NCBI GenBank assembly: GCA_963575745.1
Contig: CAUYUJ010022060.1
Location: 512,696-576,695 of the forward strand
Source of the DNA: Prorocentrum cordatum
Lineage: Eukaryota; Sar; Dinophyceae; Prorocentrales; Prorocentraceae
Direction of reading: 5' to 3'
Length of the DNA stretch: 64,000 bases
Shown: piece by piece, positions 1 through 10,855 of the stretch
Layout: each line of letters begins with the position of its first letter
Numbering within the stretch: the stretch's first letter is position 1
The notes under the pieces: model-generated
Database searches by the model: none
What the model was told of the DNA's origin: nothing
What the model saw: the letters and a program-made list of their open reading frames with translations, nothing else
Made by a program: the position numbers and the translations under genes

Positions 1-30
1 GACAATGACGGCGCCCTCGCGTCGGCGGTG
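1..30 (+). repeat. 3' end of acidic GC-rich module, truncated by window edge
   Basis: The first 30 bases match the last part of the acidic module that is complete at 2506-2820, 5051-5395 and 11380-11720 (shared stretch GGCGCCCTCGCGTCGGCG). It shows that a further copy of the composite repeat begins outside the window. Confidence 0.6.
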
Positions 31-700
31 AAGGTTTTGGAAGGAGTTCGACACGCGCGCGCGGCCGACGCCCGAGAGTGGCCCTCATCGTATTATTTGA
101 CACGGATCGCGCCCCCCCCCTCCCTGCGCGCGCGCAAGGGCGTTTGAATGATGTCGGTGCGCGGCGCGAGAAGCCCGTTTGGTCGAATCGCATGAAACAC
201 GTTGAAAAAGCCGATGGTTTTCTCAAGATCTCGCGAGGGCAAGGGCGCAGGCTTGTTTGAACACTTATGTTGCGAAACCATGTGTTTTCATGTTCCTGGC
301 GAAACCTGCTGTGGTTTTTGACGAAATTCGGCACGCGACGGCGTGCGCGCGCGTGCACTTCGGCCTTCTTTTTTTTTCTGCTGCAAGGGATTACTGCGAC
401 TGCGCGCGAGCAAAGGCGCTCGAACGATTTCGACACGCGCGCGCGAAGCCCATGTAGTCAACTGTTGTGACACTGTTGGCAATGTTGAAAACTCTATGGC
501 GTTCTCAAGAACCTGCGAGAGCGCGGGCGCATTTGTTTAATATCCGCGCTGCGAAACCATGTGCTTATACGTCTTTGGGGCATTCAATTTTGACATCCTG
601 ACTACACCTCAAAGCTTCCGAAAGATTCCGGCAAGCGCGGGCGACGATCCGCGCGTGCACTACGTGGTATTGTTGGCAAGGGGTTCTTGAAACTCGTGAT
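31..700 (+). repeat. Composite dispersed repeat, copy 1
   Basis: Two related sub-units follow each other. The first (31-285) matches 2815-3065, 5385-5645 and 11705-11945. The second holds the GCGCGC-rich palindromic cores and the phrase TTGCGAAACC that recur at 1780, 2085, 4650, 9740, 10880, 11180 and 16275. The open frames here contain GCGCGC runs and differ between copies, so I read no gene. The family is always in the same orientation in this window. Its nature (satellite or non-autonomous element) is not shown by the sequence. Confidence 0.65.
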
Positions 701-1008
701 GTTGGATAAACGAGTGCGCGCGCATGCTATTTGTTGCACAGGATGGCGGGGGGCGTCGATACCGGCCTGGCTGGGATGGTACGATTCATATTTAGGATGG
801 GCGATGGGACAAGATCATATGCAAACTGCAATACGAAAAGGGGTGCAGATAATCCCAGGGGGATTCTCTTCGAAGAAAGGACAATCTATGGTGTGCAATT
901 AATTTCTGTTCGCAGTGAAATGTCCACTCCACTGCTCTTGCAAACATCCCACCCACCCACCCGCAACTTGGTTGGCAAAATCTCTTAAGACCGTGACGGT
1001 TGGTACCA
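701..1008 (+). repeat. Composite repeat lead-in segment, copy 1
   Basis: The segment starts with a degenerate GAGTGCGCGCG phrase, passes through GGATGGGCGATGGG and ends with a CCACCCACCC-rich stretch followed by GCAACTTGGTT. The same order is seen at 2240-2505, 4810-5050 and 9885-10235, and in part at 16440-16660. In each case it precedes either a GAC array or the acidic module. No gene is supported. Confidence 0.55.
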
Positions 1009-1279
1009 AATGGCACTTGGCAGCGACACCCACGCCGACTACAACAGCGACAACGACAACGACGACGCCGCCGACAACGACTACGACGACACCGACGACG
1101 TCTCCAACGACTTCGACGACGCCGACAACGACGACGACGACGACGACGACACCGACGACGACGACGACGCCGACGCCGACGACGACGACGACGATGACAA
1201 CGACGACGACGATGACGACTCCGACAACGACTACAACGACGACACCGACGACGACGACGACGTCAATGACGCCGGCGAC

Positions 1280-1310
<31 letters not shown>

Positions 1311-1542
1311 CCGACGTCGACGTCGACGAAGGCGACGACGACGCCGACGCCGACGACGATGACGAAGACGACGACGTCGCCAACGAAGACGACGACGAGG
1401 GAGGAGGGAGGACGACGACGGCGACAACGACAAGAACGACGACAACGACGAGGGAAGAGGGAGGACGGCGACGACGCGAACAACGAAGAAGGAGGAAGGA
1501 CGGCGATGCCGACGACGACAACGACGAGGGAGGAGGGAAGAC

Positions 1543-1590
<48 letters not shown>

Positions 1591-1760
1591 GGAGGAGGAG
1601 GAAGGACGACCACGGCGACAACGACGACGGAAACGACCACGACGCCAAAGAGGACGACGACGACGAACGCGAGGAAAGACAGAGGACAACGTAGGCGACG
1701 ACGACGACGCGGGAGGAGGGAGGACGGCGACGACGACGACGACGACGACGCAAGTGCGCG
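1009..1760 (+). repeat. GAC trinucleotide array, copy 1
   Basis: About 750 bp of degenerate GAC repeats with interspersed GGAGGGAGG purine blocks. Every frame on both strands stays open (polyD/T/R or polyV/S/R), so the long frames reflect composition and not coding. A second array with the same purine insertions and the same flanks lies at 10262-10855, which means array and flanks were copied together. Confidence 0.85.
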
Positions 1761-2235
1761 CGCGCACGCTTTTGTTGAAAATCCATGTTGCGAAACCTTG
1801 TATTTGTGTAGGTTTTTTGGACACACGATTTTGAAATCCTTCCGAAACCGATGGGTTTTGAAGGATTGCGGCATACGCGCGCGACGACGCGCGCGTCTGC
1901 ACTTCGTCCCATTCTTTGCAGAATATTCTCGCGACGGCACACGCGCAAGGGCGTTCGACTGAATTCGACATGCGCGCGCGACGCTTGTTTGGCAGCATTT
2001 TGTGCGAATCTTGAAAAATCAATGGTTTTCTGAAGATTTCGCAGGAGCTCGCGCGTAAGCTTTTTTAGCGAATCAGTGTTGCGAAACCTTGTATTTTTTA
2101 TAGGTTTTTTGGAAACTCCATTGCGCAATCCTTCCGACACCAAAGGTTTTTGAAGGATTTCGGCATGCGCGCGCGACGACGCGCGCGTGCGCACTTCGTC
2201 ACATTTTTTGCAAGGGATTCGTGCACAAGTCTTAT
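1761..2235 (+). repeat. Composite repeat, GCGCGC-core units in tandem
   Basis: Two tandem units of about 300 and 180 bp. Each runs from TTGCGAAACCTTG through TTTCGGCATGCGCGCGCGAC to a GCAAGGGATTC phrase. They match 10870-11345 closely, including the spacing from the preceding GAC array. No coding capacity is supported. Confidence 0.65.
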
Positions 2236-2505
2236 GTTAGAGCCAAACATGTCCCCGCCTATTGTTTTTCACGAATGAACCCCAGGGGGACCGATCCGGG
2301 CCCCCCTGGGATAGTGTAAATTCATATTTGGGATGGACGTGTGGTCAAAATCAGATAGGATTTACAAAACCGAAAGGGGGACCGATAACGCCAGGGGGGT
2401 AGAGTCTATTTTTTTAAAAGAAAGGAGAATTGATGTAAACAAACGAATTGACACATCCCATGATACAAACGTCCCGCCCACCCACCCGCTACTTGGTTTG
2501 CAAAC
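2236..2505 (+). repeat. Composite repeat lead-in segment, copy 2
   Basis: Homologous to 701-1008, but here it leads into the acidic module and not into a GAC array. It contains CCCAGGGGGACC-like runs and the CCCACCCACCCGC stretch just before GCTACTTGGTTTGC. Confidence 0.5.
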
Positions 2506-2820
2506 CCCGTGCGGCGGCGATTGCGATGCAGATCTGCGGCCGCGCCAACCCGAGCACGCGCGCGCACCGGCCAGCCAGCTTGGGGCGATGACGCGGCCGC
2601 GGTGGCGCTGGCCGCGGGGCGCGCCCCGGCGGGCACTTCGCTATGAGTCGGCGACTTGGGCGGGCGCGGCATCGCGGCAACGTCGACGAGTGCAGACGCG
2701 ACGATGATGCTGGCGACGCTGGTGGCGATGTTGACAACGACGAAGGCGCGGTCTGCGTGGGAGCCGATGCCGATCTCGCCGACGACGACGACGGCGTCCT
2801 CGCGTCGGCGATGAAGCATC
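2506..2820 (+). repeat. Acidic GC-rich module, copy 1 (possible small ORF 2643-2963)
   Basis: A very GC-rich stretch repeated at 5051-5395 and 11380-11720, and partly at 1-30. One plus frame stays open in each copy and encodes an Asp/Ala/Gly-rich peptide ending in a conserved DDDDGxLAS-type motif and an MK dipeptide; in this copy the frame runs on to 2963 in the next sub-unit. Frame conservation between copies could mean selection or only high GC. I recognise no domain. Confidence 0.5.
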
Positions 2821-3070
2821 TGGAAAGAATTCGACATGCGCGCGCGGCCGACGCGCGAGAGCGGCCCGCGCTGCATTATTTGGCGTGGATCGCGCCCCCC
2901 CCAGCGCACGAGGATCGGCGCGCGAATGATGTCGGCGCGCGGCGCGGGAGGCCCGTTTGGTAGAATCGCACGAAACACGTTGAAATACCGATGGATTTCT
3001 CAATAATTCGCCAGAGAGCGAGCGCTTTTTGGTTTTGGCTTGAGAACTGATGTTGCGAAACCATGTGCGG
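2815..3070 (+). repeat. Composite repeat, post-module unit
   Basis: Follows the acidic module with the same order as in the other copies: CATGCGCGCGCGGCCGACGC, a C-rich run, GCGCGGCG, GAAACACGTTGAAA and TGATGTTGCGAAACCATGTG. It ends where the 71-bp/GAGGCT block begins. No gene is seen. Confidence 0.55.
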
Positions 3071-3139
3071 ACAAAACCGGACAAAAGGGTCAGCCCTAGG
3101 AATCCTTAGGAATTCTTAGGAATCCTTGGGAATCCATTG

Positions 3140-3473
3140 CCAAAACACAATTCCCAAGCCACATTTTGAATGCCCGGAACCAACTGTAGGCCACTTCGTG
3201 TTCTTCGTGTTCCCAGAACACCATTCCCAGTCCACATTTTGAATGCCCGGAGCCAACTGTAGGCCACTTCGTGTTCTTCGTCTTCCCAGAACACCATTCC
3301 CAGGCCACATTTTGAATGCCCGGAGCCAACTGTAGGCCACTTCGTATTCTTCGTGCTCCCAGAACACCATTCATGTACCACATTTTGATTGCCCGGAGCC
3401 AACTGTGGGCCACTTCGTGATCTTCATGTTCCCAGAACACCAATCCTGTGCCATATTTTGAGTGCCCGAGCTG
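3140..3473 (-). repeat. 71-bp tandem repeat, orphan copy
   Basis: About 4.5 units of 71 bp, recognisable by CCACATTTTGAATGCCCGG and GCCACTTCGTG at fixed spacing. The same unit forms arrays at 12085-12500 and 20588-20990. 71 is not a multiple of 3, so open minus frames shift between repeats and no protein is inferred. Confidence 0.85.
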
Positions 3474-4315
3474 AAGCAGGCTGAAGCCGAGGCAGGCTGA
3501 GGCTGAGGCTGAGGCAGGCTGAGGCTGAGGCTGAGGGAAGCCGAGGCAGGCTGAGGCTGAGGCTGAGGCACGCCGAGGCAGGCTGAGGCTGAGGCTGAGG
3601 CAGGCTGAGGAGGCTGAGGCTGAGGCTGAGGCTGAGGCTGAGGCTGAGGCTGAGAGGCTGAGGCTGAGGCAGGCTGAGGCTGAGGCTGAGGCTGAGGCTG
3701 CAGGCTGAGGCTGAGGCTGAGGCTGAGGCTGCAGGCTGAGGCTGAGGCTGAGGCTGAGGGCTGAGGCTGAGGCTGAGCAGGCTGAGGCTGAGGCTGAGGC
3801 CTGAGAGGCTGAGGCTGAGGCTGAGGCTGAGGCTGAGGCTGAGGCTGAGCAGGCTGAGGCTGAGGCTGAGGCTGAAGCTGAGGCTGAGGCTGAGGCTGGC
3901 TGAGGCTGAGGCCGAGGCAGGCTGAGGCTGAGGCTGAGCTGAGGCAGGCTGAGGCTGAGGCTGAGGCTGCTGAGGCTGAGGCAAGCTGCGGCTGAGGCAG
4001 GCTGAGGCTGAGGCAGGCTGAGGCTGAGGCTGAGGCAGGCTGAGGCTGAGGCTGAGGCTGTGGCAAGCTGCGGCTGAGGCAGGCTGAGGCTGAGAGGCTG
4101 ATGCAGGCTGAGGCTGAGGCAGGCTGAGGCTGAGGCTGAGGCAGGCTGAGGCTGAGGCTGAGGCCGAGGCAGGCTGAGGCTGAGGCCGAGGCAAGCCGAG
4201 GCAGGCTGAGGCTAAGGCTGAGGCTGATGCTGAGGCAGGCTGAGGCTGAGACAGGCTGAAGCTGAGGCTGAGGCAGGCTGAGGCTGAGGCAGGCTGAGGC
4301 TGAGGCCGAGGCAGG
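3474..4315. repeat. GAGGCT hexamer array, orphan copy
   Basis: About 840 bp of GAGGCT with regular CAGGCT and GCCGAG variants. It is the longest of three such arrays; the others are at 12503-13003 and 20998-21450. All minus frames are open (Gln/Pro, Ala/Ser, Leu/Ser repeats), which follows from a 6-bp period. Confidence 0.9.
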
Positions 4316-4540
4316 CGAATCCTTCGGAATCCTAAGGATTCCCTAGTAATCCTTAGGAACCTTAGGAATCAGGATTCCTAAGGATTCCTAAGGTTTCCTA
4401 AGGATGCGCTTCGATTCCTAAGGATACCTAAGGATGCCTTAGACACCCCTAGGAATCCTTAGGATTCCCTTGGATCCTAAGGCCGTTGCCACGGCGACTG
4501 TCATTGCGAATGCGACTGCGACTGCGAGAACAGCAGAATT
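4316..4540. repeat. CCTTAGGAATCC palindromic mini-repeat
   Basis: Degenerate copies of CCTAAGGATTCC and its complement CCTTAGGAATCC in both orientations, ending in a short GCGACTGCGACTGCG stretch. The same motif also sits at 3098-3136, on the other side of the arrays, so the arrays are framed by one palindromic family. Nothing coding is seen. Confidence 0.6.
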
Positions 4541-4625
4541 CTACAACTGGGTTCTCACCTGAATCTTAAGGAGAATGCTTCCAGGTATGCTTATACACAT
4601 CGCTGTTAGGTTGCTTTGCCAGGAT
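4541..4625 (+). repeat. Conserved block tail, orphan copy
   Basis: Matches the tails at 15881-15967 and 24331-24417: CTACAAC, then TGAATCTTAA, GAATGCTTCCA, CACATCGCTGTTAGGTTGCT and CCAGGAT. It marks the right-hand boundary of the block in all three places and precedes a short T run here. Confidence 0.75.
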
Positions 4626-5050
4626 TTTTTTGGGGGGGAAGCCGAGTTGCGAAACCATGTTTTGTTTATGTGTTTTTGGGCACTAGGTTTTGACATCCTT
4701 AGGACACTCAAGATTTTTGAATGACGTCGGCAAGCGCGCGACGACGCGCGCGCGCGCAATTTGTCTCATTTGTTTGCAGGGGTTCTGGAAAACGCACGAT
4801 TTCTGATCAACGAGTGCGCGCGCGTCGCATTTGTTGCGACGGATGGCGAGGGGGGGGGGGGCAGATGCCGGCGCGGCTCGGGCGGTGCGAATCCATATTT
4901 AGGATGGGCGATGGGGCAGAATCATACGTAAATAAAAAAAGCGGCAATCGCAGGGGGGGAGGAGGGAGTCTTTTCTAACTTTTACTCGCGGCGAGCTGTC
5001 AACTCCACTGATCGCGCAATCATCCCGCCCGCCCGCCCGCAACCTGGTTT
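4626..5050 (+). repeat. Composite repeat and lead-in, copy 3
   Basis: GCGCGC-core unit followed by the lead-in with GGATGGGCGATGGGGC and a CCCGCCCGCCCGC stretch. Same arrangement as 1-1008 and 9740-10235, truncated at the left where the LRR-block tail joins. No gene. Confidence 0.6.
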
Positions 5051-5395
5051 GCAATGCCCGCGCGGCGGCGCTTGCGGTGAGTGCTTGGCCTTGGCTGGTG
5101 CATCTCCGCGGCCGCGCTAGCCCGCGCATGCTCGCGCGCGCAGCGGCCAGCTACTTTGGCGCGACCGACGCGGCCGTGGCGGCGCTGACCGCTGGGCGCA
5201 TCCCAAAGAACGCTGCAGTGCGAGTTGGCGACTTGGGCGGGCGCTGCACGAGGGCAACGTCGACGGCGGTAGATAGCGGCGGCGCTGGCGGCGATGATGG
5301 CAGCGGCGACGGCATGGCCAGCGACGGCGCCGATGCCGATCACGCCGACGACGACGACGACGGCGCCCTCGCGTCGGCGATGAAGGTTTTGGAAT
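5051..5395 (+). repeat. Acidic GC-rich module, copy 2
   Basis: Second complete copy of the module at 2506-2820. The plus frame from about 5077 stays open to 5397 and again ends in an Asp-rich DDDDDGALAS-type tail. The frame closes sooner than in copy 1, so a conserved protein is doubtful. Confidence 0.5.
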
Positions 5396-5645
5396 GAGTT
5401 CGACATGCGCGCGCGGCCGACGCGCGAGAACGGCCCGCATTGTATTATTCGACGCGGATCGTGCCCCCCCCCCCAAGCACGCGCGCAAGGGCGTTCGAAT
5501 GATGGCGGCGGAGGCCCTTTAGCCCGGCCCGTTTGGCAGAATTCCATGAAACGCGTTGAACAACATATGGCTTGCTTTGAACAAACTGCAAGGGCAAGAG
5601 CGCAAGCTTTAAAACAAAAAACTGATGTTGCGAAGCCACATACTT
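5385..5645 (+). repeat. Composite repeat, post-module unit, copy 2
   Basis: Same order as 2815-3070, ending in TGATGTTGCGAAGCCACAT. Directly followed by the spacer, CAT microsatellite and ~90-bp satellite. Confidence 0.55.
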
Positions 5646-5905
5646 TCCCCGACCATCCGGTGGTGTTGGGTCCTCGTTTTGAAGAGACAGCGCCCTGCGT
5701 TCCTCTCTCCTTCCTCCTCCCCCTCCTCCCTCCTCCCACCATCATCATCAGCATCATCATCACCGCCATAATCATCCTCATCCTCATCCTCATCCTCATC
5801 CTCATCCTCATCCTCATCCTCATCCTCATCATCACCATCATCATCACCATCATCATCATCATCATCAACATCTCCATCGTAGCCGTCATCGCCATCATCA
5901 ATGGG
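5646..5905 (+). repeat. Spacer plus CAT microsatellite, copy 1
   Basis: A ~70-bp spacer (GTGTTGGGTCCTCGTTTTGA followed by a CTCC run) leads into about 170 bp of CAT/CATCCT repeats. The same spacer, CTCC run and CAT array precede the second satellite at 55330-55840, so spacer, microsatellite and satellite form one unit. Confidence 0.8.
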
Positions 5906-7018
5906 GGTGCCCGCATGCGTCCACCACAACTCGCACGGCGTTTCTTGGCCCCATAGGGGGTTCCACCTGCGGCCCCAGTGGGGGCGGCAACATGCGTCCG
6001 CCACAACCAGCACTGCGTTTCGTGAAACCATAGGGAGCTCCACGTAAGGCCCCAATGGGGGTGGCCACATGCGTCCGCCACACCCAGTGCAGCGCTTCGT
6101 GGCCCCATTTGGAGCTCCACCTAAGGCCCCAGTGGGGTGGCCACATGCGTCCTCCACACCCTGCACGGCGACTCGTGCCCCCAAAGGGAGCTCCACCTAA
6201 GGCCCCAGTGGGTGTGGCCACATGAGTCCGCCAAACCCAGTATACAGCGTTTCGTGGCCCCATATGGAGCTCCACCGAAAGCCCAGTAGGGGTGTCCGCA
6301 AGCGTCCGCCACACTCAGTACACCGCTTCGTGGCCCCATAGGGAACTCCACGTAAAGCCCCAGCGGTGGTGACCACATGCGTCCGCCACACCCCGCACAG
6401 CGCTTCGTGGCCCCATAGAGAGCTCCACCGAAGGCCCAGCGGGGGTGTACACATGCGTCCACCACACTCACTACAGCGTTTCGTATCCCCATGGGGAGCC
6501 CCACCTGCGGCCCCAGTGTGGGTGGCCACATGCGTCCGCCACACCCAGCACTGCGTTTCGCGAAACCATAAGGAACTCCACGTAAGCACCCAGTGCGGCG
6601 CTTCGTGGCCCCATGTGGAGCTCCACCTAAGGCCCCAGTGGGGTGGCCACATGCGTCCGCCACACCCTGCACGGCGACTCGTGCCCCCAAAGGGAGCTCC
6701 ACCTAAGGCCCCAGTGGGTGTGGCCACATGAGTCCGCCAAACCCAGTATACAGCGCTTCGTGGCCCCATATGGAGCTCCACCGAGAGCCCAGTAGGGGTG
6801 TCCGCATGCGTCCGCCACACTCAGTACACCGCTTCGTGGCTCCATTGGGAGCTCCACGTAAAGCCCCAGTGGGAGTGGCCACATGCGTCCGCCACACCCA
6901 GTACAGCGCTTCGTGGCCCCATAGGGAACTCCACCGAAGGTTCCAATGGGGGTGTCCGCGCGCGTCCGCCACACTCGGCATAGCGTTTCGTGGCCCCATA
7001 GGGAGTCTCTCCTGCGGC
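5906..7018. repeat. ~90-bp satellite, array 1
   Basis: About 12 tandem units of roughly 90 bp. Each holds TTCGTGGCCCCATA, GGAGCTCCACC and AAGGCCCCAGTGGG, then CATGCGTCCGCCACA. Minus open frames (CGGRM.., ECGG.. repeats) are by-products of the period. The array at 55850-57460 shares the core CGTGGCCCCATAGGGAGCTC and the preceding spacer and CAT run. Confidence 0.9.
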
Positions 7019-7019
7019 C

Positions 7020-8706
7020 CCAGGTGGAGGCCCAGGGCATCCGCGCTCAGGGCGGCTTCGCGAAGCTGGGCGCCAACGCGCTCCTGGAGCATCATTTCGG
7101 CCCCGAGATGCTCGGGCAGATCTTGCGCCCCGACGCCGCCGAGCGCGCGCAGGTTTCGTCAACGAGCTCAAGAAGGCCGCGACGATGATGGAGGACGGAG
7201 CGCTGCCCGGGCCGACTGACGCCGCCGCGTCGCGGCGCGCAGCCTGCGCCCTGAAGGAGGACGTCCTCGCTCCGTTCCGGGCCCCGCGCGACCTCGACGC
7301 AGGCGAACTGAGAGACTTGGTGGAGATCCAGCGGAAGAGGTTCGCCAAGGGGGGCAGACGCGGACGCGCCCGTGGACGACGCCCCCGCGCCGGACGACGC
7401 CGGGGCAGCGGGCGCCGCGGGGCGCGGAGGAGCGGGAAGTTGGAGATGGGCGACGCTGGCGCTCATCTCCAGCTTCGAGGAACTGGCGGCGGCGGGCATC
7501 AACCTCGATCCAGAGTACCAGGCCACGATGAAGCTCCTCTGCAACGCGCCGTTGTGCTTCGAGCTCCAGGCGCCCAGCCGCTTCAAGGGTGCGGCGAAGC
7601 TCAAGGATCTTATGGCGTTCCTGCGCAAACCGGGAAAGCAGGCCCCTCTGGCCACCCAGGCCACGTGGAACGCCGCGCAGCTGAAACCCCATGATCGTCG
7701 GCTTCGGGAGGAGAGGTTCCAGAACGGCCACGTGATCGGGCCCTACTGGGACACCGTGGCGCGGTGGATGAACGCGCAGGCACAGCGGGGCGCGGACGTC
7801 CTGGAAAGGCCCCTCTTCCTCGTGCGCGTTGCCGACAGGTCTGCCCCGACGATGCATGTCAAAGACGCCGCCGATATGAGGAACTGTGACAACCCAAAGA
7901 ACACCGGCGGCATGCGCGGAACCCCCCTGGCGCGCGCGGGCATGGGGGCCCGACTCCTGGAGGCGCTCGATCTCAAGAGCGGCCTCGTCAAGGATGCCGG
8001 GGGGCAGGTCGCGCGCGTCGTCGCGGGCCCTCGGGGCCAGGGCGGCGTCGAGAAAGCCGAGAGAGACAAGGGGGGGAGGATCTATCTGAAGCGCCTGCCG
8101 CTGGGGCCCTGGGCGCGCGCGGGGAACTGCGCGAGCGCGCCCGTCGCGGGCGACCTGAAGTCCCGCGACGACAGCCTCGCGGGCCCGCTGGTGTTCATCG
8201 AGCCCCGCGCGCCGGAGCCGCTCACCTTCCGCGCCTCCAAGGTCACCCGGGCGGGCGCCCCCGTTCTCGCGCGGCAGGGCCATCGCCGTGGCGGCGTGCC
8301 GCGCCGCGCGAGAAGGCGACGGGGCGAGGAGACGGCCCCCCCGGGCAGTCTACAGCCGAACCTACTGGGCGCGAGCGGTCCGCAGCCAGGCCGTCTCTCG
8401 GTCCTGCGGGCTCTCGCCCTGGGCCGTCGGCCGCCCGGCGCGCTGCCCCCTCGGCCGACGTCGCCCAGGCGTGGCCCTAGATTGCGGCCGCCACGAGGTC
8501 GGACACGGCAAGAAGGAGGACGACGACTGGCGGCTGGAACTCCACGCGCTGCTCTCGCGCGCCACGCGCCACGAGGACTCCCCGCTCACGCGGCAGGATT
8601 GCGGAGGCAGCTGGGACAGTTTGCGGCGCGCGCGAACCGGCGCATGATGGGGGCGACGGCCCTCGCCAGGGAGCACGGCTTCACCGAGTTCATCCGCGAG
8701 GCTTGA
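7020..8706 (+). pseudogene. Unrecognised coding region with frameshifts
   Basis: Plus-strand protein-like sequence begins right at the satellite border and shifts frame several times (near 7150, 7350, 8250 and 8620). Recognisable stretches include VNELKKAATMMEDG, LRDLVEIQRKRFAKGG, NAPLCFELQAPSRFKG, GPYWDTVARWMNAQ and the end EHGFTEFIREA before a TGA at 8704-8706. Composition is unlike the neighbouring repeats. I do not recognise the family; it could be a truncated retroelement polyprotein or a broken host gene. Frameshifts could also hide short introns or sequencing errors. The 5' end is lost at the satellite junction. Confidence 0.45.
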
Positions 8707-9474
8707 CCTGGGGGGCGCCCCGCCCGAGCCGCGCTTTCTCTGGACTGTCCGACCGAGCGTTTGGCCTCGCGCCGCGGGCGACCCGCGCGCGTCGCTGGAA
8801 CTCCGCGCCTCGCTCGCCCGTCGTCGCTCTGCCTGGCGGCTAGAGCCTTGCCCGCTATCGGCCAGCCAGCTAGCTCTCCTTGCTCCGCGCAGCGGACGAC
8901 CCGCGCGCGTCGCTGAGACCCCTCCGGTGCGACCAGCGCGCGTCGCGAGGGCTCCGCGCTGCGCTGCGTTCGCAGCCTCGGACATTGGAGCGCAGGGGTA
9001 AAGAGAAAGAAACAGGGGAGGAGGAAGCGGGCGCGATCCTCGTGCAAGGCGCGCCGACATGGGCGTCGCGGCGCGCGGGCGTCGCCGCTGGGACTTCTGG
9101 GGGGGGCCCTTCGGCGGCCGCGCTCAGTGTCACGAATGCTCAGAGTCAGGCAGACGTGAACCATTCACACTCATATGCGTTCACACTAGGCGCATCCATG
9201 CTCGCATTCATGCACATAAACTTACTCGCGCGCAGACTTAACCACAATCAGACGCGCTCGCGCTCAGTCTCATCCGCGCTGAATCCCCCGTGCTCAGACC
9301 TATCGTTTTCGTCCGCGCTGCGCGCCCCGCCGCGCACGTCGGCGCGCCCCTCGCGCGGTTCGCGGCCCCATAGGGGCGGCCATCGAAGAAGATATTCACA
9401 ATTGCGGCATTCACAACTGCATGTGCTTGGGCCCTTCGCCCGGATAATTACACGTTCGGGGGTGCTCGATATTG
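8707..9474. other. Intergenic GC-rich stretch with satellite remnant
   Basis: No gene is supported. GACCCGCGCGCGTCGCTG occurs twice (8780 and 8898). At 9358-9445 a short remnant resembles the end of the ~90-bp satellite: CGGCCCCATAGGG, then CACAATTGCGGCATTCACAAC, as at 57465-57485. This suggests that a second satellite unit was once here. Confidence 0.45.
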
Positions 9475-10250
9475 ACGCCCTTACGAAACGTGCGGCCGTT
9501 TAAAAATCTACGGCTTGCGCGCGCAGCGACGCGCGCGCTTCGCCCCAATGTCTGCGCAGTATTCCCGCGAAAACGCGCGCGCGAGGGCGTTCGAGCGACT
9601 TCGACCTGCGCGCGCGAAGCCCACTTGGTAGAATTGCGCGAGCATGGCGATGAGATGATGGCCTTCATGAGAATTCGCGAGATCGCTTTTTATTTGTTTA
9701 TTGTTTTGTATTTTGTTGTATATATATGTATAAAATCCGCGTTGCGATGCCATGTGTTTGTCTGCGTTGTTTGAACGGTCGGTTTTGAACCCCCCACGAC
9801 TCCGAAAGTTTTTTGCCAGATTTCGGCACGTGCGCGCGACGACGCGCGCGACCACTTCATTTATACTTGGGGCAAGGGAAAATAATGTTTGCAAACGAGT
9901 GCGCGCGCAAACTATGCGTTGCAGAAGGTGAACGGGGGGGTCGACGCTGGCCAGGCTGGGGCGCCGCGAACTCATATTCAGGATGGGCGATGGGGCGGAA
10001 GGGTTGCCATGCGAAAATATGTGCAGGTAACCCCCGGGGGGGAACTATGTATTCTCTTCTGGAAAAAGGGAACCAATGTGGTGCAGCCTATGCGATGAGA
10101 TCTAGCTATCCGGTGCGATCGATGCGGTGAAATCTACGTTGTGCAACTCACTTCGACCGTCTTGAAGCTGTCCTCTCCGCTGCTCGTGCAAGCGCCCCAC
10201 CCTCCCACCCGCAACTTGGTCCCAGGACCTCTTCTGACAAGACCGTGAGG
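9475..10250 (+). repeat. Composite repeat and lead-in, copy 4
   Basis: Two GCGCGC-core units separated by an AT-rich stretch (9685-9735), then the lead-in with GGATGGGCGATGGGGCGGAA and CCCACCCTCCCACCCGC. Same order as 31-1008. It leads into the second GAC array. Confidence 0.6.
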
Positions 10251-10855
10251 GTGGGTACCACATGGCGCTTGGCCACGACGCCGACGACGACAGCGACAAC
10301 GACGACGACGGCGCCGCCGACACCGAATACAACGACGCCGACGACGTCTCCAACGACTTCGACGACGACAACGACGACGACGACGACGACACCGACGACG
10401 ACGACGACGCCGACGACGACGACGACGACGAGGGAGGAGGGGGGACGACGACGGCGACAGCGACGACAACGACAACAACGACGAGGGAGGAGGACGGCGA
10501 CGACGCGAACGAGAAGGAGGAAGGACGGCGACGCCGACGACGACAACGACGAAGGAGGAGGGAAGACGACGACGACGACGACAACGACGACGACGACGAC
10601 GGCGACGAAATAGGAGGGACGACGACGAGACGCCGACGACGGGCGACGACGACGACGACCAGGGAGGAGGAGGAGGAAGGACGACCACGGCGACAACGAC
10701 GACGGAAACGACGGCGACGCCAAAGAGGACGACGACGACGACGAACGCGAGGAAAGACGAAGGACGACGTAGGCGACGACGACGACGACGACGACGACGC
10801 GGGACGAGGGAGGTCGGCGATGACGACGACGACGACGACGACCACGCAAGAGCGC
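10251..10855 (+). repeat. GAC trinucleotide array, copy 2
   Basis: About 600 bp of degenerate GAC repeats with GGAGGAGG interruptions, shorter than copy 1. It is preceded by GGTACCACATGGCGCTTGG, a match to the start of copy 1, and followed by the same GCGCGCGCACGCTTTTGTTG. Open frames on both strands are compositional. Confidence 0.85.

Larger units (their letters stand above)
3098..4625. other. Third, gene-less copy of the LRR-bearing block
   Basis: The interval has the same order as the two LRR blocks at 11947 and 20441: a 71-bp tandem repeat, a GAGGCT array and the conserved tail. The spliced-leader relic, the LRR gene and the 33-bp minisatellite are missing. Degenerate CCTTAGGAATCC palindromes lie on both sides of the arrays in their place. 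It could be a deletion derivative, or the ancestral repeat context into which a gene copy later landed. Confidence 0.6.

Noticed and set aside
899-2194. 431-codon minus open frame and several plus frames over the GAC array
   Set aside because: The frames are poly-Val/Arg/Ser or poly-Asp/Thr translations of a trinucleotide repeat; all frames are open alike.
3044-3065. TTTTGGCTTGAG in the composite repeat as a leader relic
   Set aside because: The corresponding place in the other repeat copies differs and has no leader likeness.
3371-4194. Gln/Pro- and Ala/Ser-rich minus frames over the GAGGCT array, also at 12137-13156 and 20566-21741
   Set aside because: A 6-bp period keeps all frames open; no start, domain or non-repeat part.
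5898-6820. Cys/Gly-rich minus frames over the ~90-bp satellite, also 55837-57405
   Set aside because: Several frames show the same periodic peptide; it follows the satellite unit and not a gene.
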